64,000 nucleotides of DNA from Subdoligranulum variabile. GTDB lineage: Bacteria > Bacillota > Clostridia > Oscillospirales > Ruminococcaceae. Where the stretch lies: assembly GCA_004554775.1 (NCBI GenBank), contig SFKI01000001.1, positions 62,001-126,000 on the forward strand, given 5' to 3'. The notes under the pieces were generated by a model, which saw only the letters and a list, made by a program, of their open reading frames with translations, was not told the DNA's origin and did no database searches. How positions within the stretch are numbered: position 1 is the first letter of the stretch; every line of letters starts with the position of its first letter. Positions 42,142 through 48,768 of this stretch are shown piece by piece. The position numbers were made by a program, and so were the translations under genes.

Positions 42142-43059
42142 TCACGCTCCTGTCACCGTGCAGCGGTAAAGATACTCAAAGCCCTTGGCGTTGGCATTCA
42201 CATCCTCCACAAAGACAGGGTGTGCCACCTTGCCGGATGCCTCGATTTGCCGCCGCAGCAGGCAGGCACCGCCGCCCACAAAAATCACACGCCCCGTGCG
42301 CAGGTCAAGCTGGCGCTCGCGCAGTGCGCCCAACATATCGTTGACGAACTCCTGCGCCTGATATTCCACCAGCGCGGCAACTTCTTCCCCGTAGCTGCTC
42401 CCCTGCCCCTGCAAGAGAATGGCATCCACATCGGTTTCCTCCAACAAAATGTCCAAATCGGAGCTGGCTTTAGAGCGGATGCGGTTATACAGCAAAATCA
42501 CGCCATTTTCCAGTGAATCACAGGTAGACAGGTCGGCGCGGCCATTCTTCAGCAGCAGATAGTCTGCCGTGAAGCCACCCACATCCAGAATCAGCGCGCG
42601 CGGTACGGTTGCCAGCTCGCCCAGCATCATGGCTGCCGCTGCAAATGCCTGCGGATAGCACTGCACATTGCGGATCAGGATGCTGTACAGCTTGTCACGG
42701 TAGGAGAAGTAGATGGGTTCCTTGCGCTTGAAGTAGCGCACGAACGCTTTGTTCTGCGCGCCGAAATGTGCGGGCGGCAGGCCGATGGCAAGGTCAATGG
42801 GCATCAGCCCGGAGGTATAAGCTCCCTGTGCTTCGATTTCCTCCGCGATGGCAAACAGCGACAGAATGAAGAAGCGCTCGTCTGTGGTTTTGTCCTTCTG
42901 GTACGGGATACGCTGCGCTGACAGCGTATAGTAACTGCCACCGTATTTCAGTACATCCCTGCCGTAAGGTCTGGTTTTACTTTTCTGTACACCGGAAACG
43001 ATGGCGTTCCCGTGAACGGTTTTGACCTGTTTGTTGCCGTGGTCGATAGCAATAAGCAT
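42142..43059 (-). CDS. ParM/StbA-like actin-family partition ATPase
   Basis: The 305-residue protein has actin-fold nucleotide motifs: phosphate-1 IAIDHGNKQVKTV, phosphate-2 ALILDVGGFTADYLL (about residues 151-165) and adenosine motif VIFVGGGACLLRRQI (about 259-273). ParM homologues polymerise to push apart plasmid copies, and they also occur on conjugative elements that replicate transiently after excision. AAGGGAG lies upstream of the ATG. The 170-bp region upstream carries repeats suitable as a centromere. Confidence 0.85.
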   Translation of the reverse strand: MLIAIDHGNKQVKTVHGNAIVSGVQKSKTRPYGRDVLKYGGSYYTLSAQRIPYQKDKTTDERFFILSLFAIAEEIEAQGAYTSGLMPIDLAIGLPPAHFGAQNKAFVRYFKRKEPIYFSYRDKLYSILIRNVQCYPQAFAAAAMMLGELATVPRALILDVGGFTADYLLLKNGRADLSTCDSLENGVILLYNRIRSKASSDLDILLEETDVDAILLQGQGSSYGEEVAALVEYQAQEFVNDMLGALRERQLDLRTGRVIFVGGGACLLRRQIEASGKVAHPVFVEDVNANAKGFEYLYRCTVTGA

Positions 43060-43090
43060 AACATCAACTCCCTTCGATGCTTATATTTAC

Positions 43091-43167
43091 CTTATACGTT
43101 TTGAATACGTCATTTCCCAACAAATTTACGCATTATTTTTTCTTATACGCAATAATACGCATTATTT
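43091..43167. repeat. iterated TACG(CA) repeats, candidate parC centromere
   Basis: AT-rich region with repeated units: TTATACGTTTTG, GAATACGTCATT, TTTACGCATTATT (43125-43137), TTATACGCAATAA (43143-43155) and AATACGCATTATTT (43154-43167), in both orientations. It lies directly upstream of the parM-like gene, where ParR-binding sites are normally found. Confidence 0.6.
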
Positions 43168-43173
43168 ATTTGT

Positions 43174-43202
43174 TTGCATTTCCCCGGCGGGTGCGCTATA
43201 AT
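43174..43202 (+). promoter_or_regulatory. promoter of the small gene at 43235
   Basis: TTGCAT (43174-43179), a 17-bp spacer and TATAAT (43197-43202), ending 32 bp before the start codon. Confidence 0.75.
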
Positions 43203-43234
43203 GGGCAAAGTAAGTAAAAACACAGGAGTCCACC

Positions 43235-43450
43235 ATGAACAAAACGCTTGAAATTAGTGCTATGCAGTATGATTTTCATACCTTGCTGAAAGTTTCCGAT
43301 ATATGCGGCCTTACCGGCGAAATCGGCTTCCATGACACGGACACCGGCTACCTTGTCAGCTTTCCCGATGATGACGGCAAAGCTGATCAGCGGATGGACG
43401 AGTATAAAAAGCGGCTTGTTGATCTCGAAAACAACATCTGGAATCGGTAA
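43235..43450 (+). CDS. hypothetical small acidic protein of the element
   Basis: A 71-residue protein with no recognised family; the middle (GFHDTDTGYLVSFPDDDGK) is acidic and the end is helical (RMDEYKKRLVDLENNIWN). It has a good promoter, CAGGAG 7 bp before the ATG and a terminator downstream, so it is a real, singly transcribed gene, divergent from parM. Confidence 0.65.
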   Translation: MNKTLEISAMQYDFHTLLKVSDICGLTGEIGFHDTDTGYLVSFPDDDGKADQRMDEYKKRLVDLENNIWNR

Positions 43451-43493
43451 TTTGGGTGATCCGCCGGGGAAATTTCAATACAATTAAAGTAAT

Positions 43494-43530
43494 AGCCCCT
43501 TCTGCTGAAATTGCATCAGCGGAAGGGGCT
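43494..43530. terminator. bidirectional terminator
   Basis: AGCCCCTTCTGCTGA (43494-43508) pairs with TCAGCGGAAGGGGCT (43516-43530, one G:U). It separates two convergent genes. Confidence 0.8.
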
Positions 43531-43534
43531 GTGT

Positions 43535-43930
43535 TTATATTGTATTCAGTATTTCCAATGCCCTTGACAGGGGCATCACTTTCTGGCACTTGGCCTTTTG
43601 GGAATCATATCTTACTTTCTTACCGTCCGGCATCACTGCTATGGCGTTTTCTGTCAGGACAGCTGCTTTCAATTTAGGAACATAGCGATGTACCTTCCCC
43701 TGCCGATCAATCTTGGCATGAGGCATGATGAGTTCTACTGTTCCCAGCTTGATTTTTGCTTCTTTCGGCAGCGGAGAAAGCCATTTGTAGGTTTCTCTCT
43801 CAAAAGCTGTATTCCACATAGAATACTGGTAGGCTTGCCCGCCGAAAAAGCGATCCTGCCGTTCCATATATTCAAAGTGTTCTGTCTGCTGCGTTACCAT
43901 CTGCGCCACACGGGCGGCATTTAGTTCCAT
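43535..43930 (-). CDS. C-terminal part of the frameshifted M20/M28-like gene
   Basis: A 131-residue reading frame starting MELNAARVAQMVTQQTEHFE, with no proper ribosome site (AGAGGAA abuts the ATG). The frame is open upstream of its ATG and reads CGYYCEHQRHEYICLEE, the histidine-rich motif expected near the end of M20/M28-type peptidases. It therefore seems to be the continuation of the gene at 43936-44517 after a frameshift. The last ~90 residues (FGGQAYQYSMWNTAFERETY onward) form an extra domain that I do not recognise. Confidence 0.55.
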   Translation of the reverse strand: MELNAARVAQMVTQQTEHFEYMERQDRFFGGQAYQYSMWNTAFERETYKWLSPLPKEAKIKLGTVELIMPHAKIDRQGKVHRYVPKLKAAVLTENAIAVMPDGKKVRYDSQKAKCQKVMPLSRALEILNTI

Positions 43931-43935
43931 TTCCT

Positions 43936-44517
43936 CTAAGCAGATGTACTCATGTCGTTGATGTTCACAGTAGTAACCGCAGCTGTTTCCAGATACGGCG
44001 CAATGTAGGATATATCACTGCACGAGCCACTAGCTGTCTCAAAGCCGAACGAGGTAACAAATCCCTCAAACTCCGGGTTATCGCAGCGGTAAAACACGGC
44101 ATCATTGCTGCCCCGGCGGTCAAGTTCTACGATGTAGTTTACCTGTGGCCGTAAAGAGCCGCTTGCGAATTTCTTTGCACCTACGCAGCCAATTTCTTCA
44201 TCCTCACACAACAGCACATGACAGCTTGCTGTATGCAGGATCTGCAAAATCATCCAGACACCACAGCGGTCATCACCTCCGATTCCCTGCGGCGACATGG
44301 CTACTGCTCTGTCCTCCGAATAGCATATCTGCTCGACAGGCTGACGGTGAACCGTGTCCATGTGGGCTACCAGCAAGACAGGAATCGTTCCCTCGGCATA
44401 CAGGTAGCCGGGCTTATCGGTAACGGGGTAACCCCTGCTTTTCAGCTCGGCTTTTAACCTCTTTTTTAATTCCATCTGCGGCAGACGCAGAATGGTTTCA
44501 AACGTCAATTCTTGCAT
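43936..44517 (-). CDS. M20/M28-like metallopeptidase, N-terminal part, frameshifted
   Basis: The 193-residue frame has the zinc-peptidase motifs LLVAHMDTVHR (ligand His/Asp), GIGGDDRCG (bridging Asp), CEDEEIGCVGAK (catalytic Glu) and VELDRRG. The normal last motif (Gly-Tyr-Tyr followed by His) is not in this frame: after YLETAAV the frame runs 12 codons to a stop, whereas the motif GYYCEHQRHEY is encoded in another frame at the same place. Such peptidases are common passengers of Firmicute conjugative elements; the substrate is unknown. Without the last ligand the short product should be inactive. Confidence 0.75.
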   Translation of the reverse strand: MQELTFETILRLPQMELKKRLKAELKSRGYPVTDKPGYLYAEGTIPVLLVAHMDTVHRQPVEQICYSEDRAVAMSPQGIGGDDRCGVWMILQILHTASCHVLLCEDEEIGCVGAKKFASGSLRPQVNYIVELDRRGSNDAVFYRCDNPEFEGFVTSFGFETASGSCSDISYIAPYLETAAVTTVNINDMSTSA

Positions 44518-44528
44518 GGATTTCTCCT

Positions 44529-45920
44529 TTATGCGGCAAGGCCGCTCATCTGGTTCGGGCAGAAGCGATTGGCACCGATGGAAAGGCAGTCACTATGGAT
44601 TGTGCAGTTTCCGCATACGCCAACAACCTGCTCATAGCAGGCAGGGCAAATTCCGCGCTGCTCGCCGGAACGGGCAATTCCGATACGCGGCATACCGATA
44701 AACTCCTCTCCGCAGGCAGTGCAGTGATAACTGCATTCCTTACAGTAAAAGTGGTTATCAATATATCGCCCATATCCATGCACCGTTTTACCACAGCCTT
44801 TGCAAACAAACATACTGCCGCATTCTGTACAGCGTATCGAGCGGTGGTTCTTCTGTTCCCCGCCGCAGCAGACGCAGCGAGCCACCGAGCCAATCGTCAT
44901 TTTGTCATAGTCAGTCTCCCCTTTCAGCAGAGATACTACCGCATACCCATACTCATAGTCGGGATAGTGGTTGCTGTCCGCCGCAGACTCGCAGTAAGGT
45001 TCGGTATCTTTTCCACGCTTAAGTGACCACAGGTTCGGCTTGTCAAGGCATGTTGCGATTGCCTGCTGGACGATGCTGCGATACAATGTCTTTTGGTCCT
45101 CCAAATCTGTAGGATACAATCGGGATTGCAGCAGAACATTATCCTTATAGCAGAAAATTTCTCGCGTGATGCGCGGGGCTGTATGGAAGTCCTGCGTGTA
45201 CTCGTCACTGACCGTGAAGAAAATCATACTGACGGCATCGCCCATATAGGACTGGCAGCCGCCGTGATAGCTGCCCCTTTCTAAGCAGTGGCAGGAACTC
45301 CAAGTGTTGTCGCGGTTGGACATTTCGAGAAAATCACAGGGGTGAATAGACAATACAGCGGTTTTCTCGATATGCGCCGGGTTCAGGGCATCGGCCAGCC
45401 GTGCAAACAGCGCGTTGTAGGGTCTGACCGTACGCATATAACGGTTGTCCGGCTCACCTGCTTCGGTTTCTTCCTCAATCTGGTCGAGGTGGAACTTCAG
45501 GCAAAGCCGATTGATAATGCGACTCGACTTTTGCCCCGGTGCGCACTTGATGCCGCCGTACTGTCGAATCGTGTCCAAGCGGTACTCGTTTGGTATCCGG
45601 GCATAGTCTGCGGTTGCCGCGCGCAGGGCGGTTTCAAAGTTCTCATACACCGTATCATCCGTGCAGGCCCTGCGGCCCAGTTCAAGGATGGCAGCGCGTG
45701 TTTCATCCACGGTAGTACGGTCGATTTCTCGGCGTTCTTCCACTCGGAACACGATTGCCAGTTCTTTCTCGTTCCATAGCGGATGCTTACGCAGAAGCTG
45801 CAAAAGCCCCTGCTTCTGTTCGTACCATTGCATAAGGTTTGCTGTGACGCCTTCTTCTGAAAACGGCTTCTGATACCTGTGCATGACCTCGTAAAATTGC
45901 TGTTTGAGTTCGTCCATCAT
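44529..45920 (-). CDS. unknown 463-residue protein with C-terminal zinc ribbons
   Basis: The N-terminal ~300 residues are mixed alpha/beta with no motif I can name (landmarks: RQYGGIKCAPGQKSSRIINR, HPCDFLEMSNRDNTWSSCH, YMGDAVSMIFF). The C-terminal ~120 residues contain five or six CxxC knuckles (CVCCG, CTECGSMFVCKGCG, CKECSYHCTACGEE, CPACYE, CGNC), forming two or three zinc ribbons. Such a layout suits nucleic-acid binding. It is preceded by a ~200-nt structured leader that ends in a terminator, so its expression may be conditional. AAAGG lies before the ATG at 45920, with a second ATG next to it. Confidence 0.6.
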   Translation of the reverse strand: MMDELKQQFYEVMHRYQKPFSEEGVTANLMQWYEQKQGLLQLLRKHPLWNEKELAIVFRVEERREIDRTTVDETRAAILELGRRACTDDTVYENFETALRAATADYARIPNEYRLDTIRQYGGIKCAPGQKSSRIINRLCLKFHLDQIEEETEAGEPDNRYMRTVRPYNALFARLADALNPAHIEKTAVLSIHPCDFLEMSNRDNTWSSCHCLERGSYHGGCQSYMGDAVSMIFFTVSDEYTQDFHTAPRITREIFCYKDNVLLQSRLYPTDLEDQKTLYRSIVQQAIATCLDKPNLWSLKRGKDTEPYCESAADSNHYPDYEYGYAVVSLLKGETDYDKMTIGSVARCVCCGGEQKNHRSIRCTECGSMFVCKGCGKTVHGYGRYIDNHFYCKECSYHCTACGEEFIGMPRIGIARSGEQRGICPACYEQVVGVCGNCTIHSDCLSIGANRFCPNQMSGLAA

Positions 45921-45969
45921 TGTGATTTCGCCTTTCTTGATTTTTTATTTTTAACGCCGGACGGCGTCA

Positions 45970-46173
45970 AACCAAAATAAAAAGCGAGAACAACTTTTCT
46001 TCGTTGCCAATAGCAGCACAAAAGTCATTCTCGCTTTATGCGGGGCATCCCCCAGCGGATAAAAAATGCCCGCAATGCACAGACCAGACGGTCAGCGGCA
46101 TTGCAGGCACAAAGTACAAAAATAACAACGTGTGTCAGCGCAATTTGCTTTGCAGGACACATAAATCACTTAC
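45970..46173 (-). ncRNA. structured leader RNA A with terminal intrinsic terminator
   Basis: Read on the minus strand from the promoter at 46180-46208, the leader contains three or four hairpins: TGTGTC/GACACA (46156-46161 with 46131-46136), a 12-bp hairpin with one mismatch (46098-46109 with 46067-46078) followed by a U tract, a GC-rich hairpin near 46038-46060, and a terminator AAAGCGAGAA/TTCTCGCTTT (46028-46037 with 45981-45990) followed by TTATTTTGG. A paralogous copy lies at 48057-48266. Class unknown to me. Confidence 0.6.
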
Positions 46174-46179
46174 ATTAGT

Positions 46180-46208
46180 ATGATAACATAATTTGCGGAA
46201 AACGTCAA
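46180..46208 (-). promoter_or_regulatory. promoter of leader RNA A
   Basis: Minus strand TTGACG (46203-46208), 17-bp spacer, TATCAT (46180-46185). A TCCGCA hexamer lies inside the spacer. Confidence 0.8.
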
Positions 46209-46249
46209 TTTGCCGTTGAAGTTTATCCTCTTTTGTTTTCAGCCAAACA

Positions 46250-46294
46250 AAAGCCTCCAGTCTATGCGGCAAAACCACATAGACTGGAGGCTTT
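46250..46294 (-). terminator. strong terminator after the LigA-Ia-like gene
   Basis: A 17-bp perfect stem (46250-46266 with 46278-46294) followed on the minus strand by TGTTTGG, 7 bp after the stop codon. Confidence 0.85.
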
Positions 46295-46300
46295 CTCAAA

Positions 46301-46513
46301 TCAAATGTTGTCTTTCTTGGTGGGCGAGTTCTTCATCCTCAACCCCAGCCAACTTTCCAGCGTCTGCAAATCGCTGAACAGAATGTCGTAGACTTCATCA
46401 CTTACCAGCGGCGTATGGGCTTCATACGCTGCGCGGCAGCGGTTCAGGCGGTCTGTCAGTTCCCGCAGCTTGGCTATGAAAGCGGCTTTCTCCTGCCATT
46501 TCTCAGTTTTCAT
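46301..46513 (-). CDS. stand-alone LigA domain Ia-like protein
   Basis: A 70-residue protein matching the N-terminal domain Ia of NAD+-dependent DNA ligase: RELTDRLNRCRAAYEAHTPL, then VSDEVYDILFSDLQTLE, then NSPTK. In LigA this domain binds the nicotinamide moiety of NAD+ and is needed for adenylation. Here the adenylation, OB, zinc and BRCT domains are absent. The ATG at 46513 overlaps the TGA of an upstream reading frame (ATGA), suggesting former translational coupling; a 6-codon extension is possible. It may bind NAD(H) or mimic ligase, but no function is established. Confidence 0.65.
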   Translation of the reverse strand: MKTEKWQEKAAFIAKLRELTDRLNRCRAAYEAHTPLVSDEVYDILFSDLQTLESWLGLRMKNSPTKKDNI

Positions 46514-46775
46514 TGGCTTTGGGGGGTGCATCGGCCGAAGTTCAATTCATGGATCACCGACAAGATGGTTTCATCGTCATCCCAATCGGCAGAAAACGCT
46601 GTCGGCGCATACGGTCGCCGTAATAGCGGCCGCTGCAAGCCTGCAGCGGAATGCGCGGATCATTGGTTTTGACAACGATGATGGAGAATTTGTTTGCTTC
46701 GTTGTAAAAAATCGTAGATTCGTAGGTGACACGGCAGCCGGTAATGCTGCTGTGTTCCTGTTCACTGTCGTGCAT
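46510..46775 (-). pseudogene. decayed RecD-like helicase N-terminus
   Basis: The frame from ATG 46775 (AAGGGAG upstream) begins MHDSEQEHSSITGC and contains YESTIFYNEANKFSIIVVKT, resembling the N-terminal beta-strands of element-borne RecD-type helicases, which run to over 700 residues. After about 58 residues it goes out of frame and stops at 46554. The +1 frame stays open as TAFSADWDDDETILSVIHEL and ends at 46510, overlapping the next start codon. An internal deletion plus a frameshift would explain this. Family assignment is tentative. Confidence 0.45.
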
Positions 46776-46794
46776 AGGCACGCTCCCTTCTTTG

Positions 46795-47850
46795 TCAGGC
46801 GGCTTCGTCCGCCGCTTTTGCCTTGATGCTGAACCGCCGCGATTCCGATACCGTAACGTACTCATCGTAAATGTCGGGGTGCAGCAGTTTCAGTTTTTGG
46901 AGATTGTTTTTCGTGATGCCTGTCCGGCTGACGGGATTGTAGCTGATGGTGTACTGTGTACCGCCGTACTCCCCTATTGCCATGCAGCTGCCGTCCAGTT
47001 TGGCAACCATCTGACCTTTCAGCCGCTGCATTTCTGCGTCCAGCATTTTGACCCGCGTTTCCACCTGCTGCTTTTGTTCCTGCAAGCGGAGGTACCGCAG
47101 CATTATGTTGGATAGGTCGCTGTCTAACTGGATGGCAGGAATGGTTTTGTCAGCGGCACCTAAACGGCGGCGCAGGCTTTCGAGGATCAGGCTGCCGTCC
47201 TCGGTGTAGGGCGGCGGGATGCGGGTCAGGATGTAATCGTGCCAGAACTCGCGTTCCAGATAGATCATCTCCTGCTCGTATTCCCGGTCACGGTACAGGT
47301 GGCGGATAATGACTTCGTCCTCATTGTTGCCATACAGACAGCAATAGAAGATTTCGTCGATGTCCATAACAGCCATGTAGTGGCGTCCCTGCGTTTCATA
47401 GTAGACAGGAACACATTCCTCGCCGTCCTTCCACCAGTGGTCTTTCGCGTTGTAGTTGGTCGTTTTGATTTCCAGAATCGCAATTTTTCCGTTTGGCAGG
47501 CGGACAAAGTAGTCCACATCTGCCAGCATGAAGGGATGCTGCGGGTGTTGGAACATCTTCTTGATTTGGAAAACCTCCAACCCGGTTTTCTTTGAGAAAA
47601 TCTGCGCGACCAGCGGTTCCAGCAGATGCCCCATTTCCAGCGCCACCCAGTTGCCTGTATCATCGGCAGCCGAAGCGATGTTCAGCTTGTCGTCGTACAG
47701 GTCGCGGGCGGTTCGGAACGGAGAAATGCCGAGAATCGCGGCGACATCGCTGCCGCCTATCCCCCGCCTGCGGTATGCCAGCCATTCCTGCTCGGTAAGA
47801 GCTTCGGTGCTGACCAGCACCTTGGGTTCCCGCCGTATGTGCTCCGGCAT
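46795..47850 (-). CDS. YqaJ-family viral recombinase (lambda exonuclease-like)
   Basis: The 351-residue protein has the YqaJ core: RRRGIGGSDVAAILGISPF (about residues 29-47), GHLLEPLVAQIF, an acidic metal-binding pair in MLADVDYFV and ILEIKTTNY (about 112-135) and QGRHYMAVM. The C-terminal ~100 residues are coiled coil. These enzymes are 5'-3' dsDNA exonucleases that work with a single-strand annealing protein; no annealing protein gene is visible here. It is downstream of a 49-residue basic protein (2-bp gap) and under leader RNA B. Confidence 0.88.
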   Translation of the reverse strand: MPEHIRREPKVLVSTEALTEQEWLAYRRRGIGGSDVAAILGISPFRTARDLYDDKLNIASAADDTGNWVALEMGHLLEPLVAQIFSKKTGLEVFQIKKMFQHPQHPFMLADVDYFVRLPNGKIAILEIKTTNYNAKDHWWKDGEECVPVYYETQGRHYMAVMDIDEIFYCCLYGNNEDEVIIRHLYRDREYEQEMIYLEREFWHDYILTRIPPPYTEDGSLILESLRRRLGAADKTIPAIQLDSDLSNIMLRYLRLQEQKQQVETRVKMLDAEMQRLKGQMVAKLDGSCMAIGEYGGTQYTISYNPVSRTGITKNNLQKLKLLHPDIYDEYVTVSESRRFSIKAKAADEAA

Positions 47851-47852
47851 CC

Positions 47853-48002
47853 TCAGCCCCTCCTCTCGCGCTGGCGATAGGGACGCTTCGGCCGGGAGCG
47901 CACATTGTACAGCCGATACTGCAAATTGCGCGGGATGGGTCTTGCCTTGCGCGGGCGCGTGATGCGCCGTGCGATTGCCTTGTGTCTTGCCTGTTCATTC
48001 AT
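47853..48002 (-). CDS. arginine-rich small protein, 49 residues
   Basis: It starts MNEQARHKAIARRITRPRKA, and Arg and Lys make up more than a third of the protein. No family is recognised; it may bind nucleic acid. GGAAAGGTGG precedes the ATG at 48002. It is the first gene of the operon controlled by leader RNA B and ends 2 bp before the yqaJ start. Confidence 0.55.
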   Translation of the reverse strand: MNEQARHKAIARRITRPRKARPIPRNLQYRLYNVRSRPKRPYRQRERRG

Positions 48003-48056
48003 TTGGTGTGCCACCTTTCCTATATAAAATGTATTTTTCAAAGCCGGTTGGCCTTG

Positions 48057-48266
48057 AAACAAAATAAAAAGCGAGAATGACCGCAGGCAATGCCTGATGT
48101 TCACGGCAAACCGTGAACCACGATCTTTCTCGCTATGGTTGGGTGTTTTCCACCCCGTATAAAAAGAAAAGTGCCAACAGCGTCCACCCCGTATGGGCAG
48201 GACAAGGCTGCTGGCACGAATTACAAACTAAAACCACGTGTGCGCAAGGCACAAAAATCATTTACA
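48057..48266 (-). ncRNA. structured leader RNA B with terminal intrinsic terminator
   Basis: Minus-strand leader starting after the promoter at 48272-48301. Hairpins in order: TGTGC/GCACA (48249-48253 with 48239-48243), an 11-bp hairpin (48207-48217 with 48171-48181) followed by a U-rich tract, GGGGTGG/CCACCCC-type pairing near 48140-48195, inner GTTCACGG/CCGTGAAC (48099-48118), and a terminator AGCGAGAA/TTCTCGCT (48127-48134 with 48070-48077) followed by TTTTATTTTG. It shares hairpin order, spacing and the terminator sequence with leader A. Confidence 0.62.
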
Positions 48267-48271
48267 GGGGG

Positions 48272-48301
48272 AGTATAGCACAAGAAAGTCCGCCCTGTCA
48301 A
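48272..48301 (-). promoter_or_regulatory. promoter of leader RNA B
   Basis: Minus strand TTGACA (48296-48301), 18-bp spacer, TATACT (48272-48277). Confidence 0.82.
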
Positions 48302-48334
48302 GATGGTGAGATTTTACACGATAAAAGCATAGTG

Positions 48335-48391
48335 TCCGCATTACATCCGCGCGGTCTTTGTATATACCATCGTTGTTTTTCTTATTAAAAT
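48335..48391 (+). promoter_or_regulatory. xis-int control region with TCCGCA direct repeat
   Basis: TCCGCA at 48335 and TCCGC at 48346, 11 bp apart. A -10-like TAAAAT starts at 48386, 40 bp after the second copy. This reproduces the spacing in front of virB2 and virB4, although the -10 is weaker and lacks the TG extension. Confidence 0.5.
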
Positions 48392-48479
48392 TAGAATACA
48401 GCAAGATTTATCCAATAAATTGATGCTGCCGCGCGCGTGAAGAAAATCTGACACTATAAAGGCAATAGGAGGCATTATC

Positions 48480-48683
48480 ATGCAAGATCCCGAAAGTGTA
48501 CCCATCCATCTTAAACTAACGCTTTCCATCAAGGAAGCGTCCGAATACAGCAATATCGGCATCAACAAAATTGATGCCATGCTCAAACAGCCCAACTGTC
48601 CTTTCGTGCTGTATGTAGGGTCAAAGAAATTGGTCAAACGCAAAGAATTTGAAGCCTACATCAGCAGCAAGCTGATTATTTAA
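48480..48683 (+). CDS. Tn916-type excisionase
   Basis: A 67-residue protein with a winged-helix/MerR-like HTH: TLSIKEASEYSNIGINKIDAM, then FVLYVGSKKLVKRKEFEAYI. This is the pattern of Xis from Tn916-like elements, a directionality factor that bends the element ends for excision by the integrase. AGGAGG lies 8 bp upstream. The integrase gene follows in the same direction. Confidence 0.85.
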   Translation: MQDPESVPIHLKLTLSIKEASEYSNIGINKIDAMLKQPNCPFVLYVGSKKLVKRKEFEAYISSKLII

Positions 48684-48768
48684 GAGAGGTAATGCCGTTG
48701 AAAATAGGGATTTCATGTGCTATAATTTCAGTATCGCGTTGGATTCCCGCTTTGGAAAGGAGTCCACT

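Noticed and set aside
43091..43167. Replication-origin iterons
   Set aside because: The repeats could be iterons, but no replication initiator gene is adjacent, whereas a ParM-like gene is; a centromere is more likely.
43970..43995. Programmed ribosomal frameshift in the peptidase-like gene
   Set aside because: No slippery heptamer or adjacent strong hairpin is visible at the shift point; mutation is simpler.
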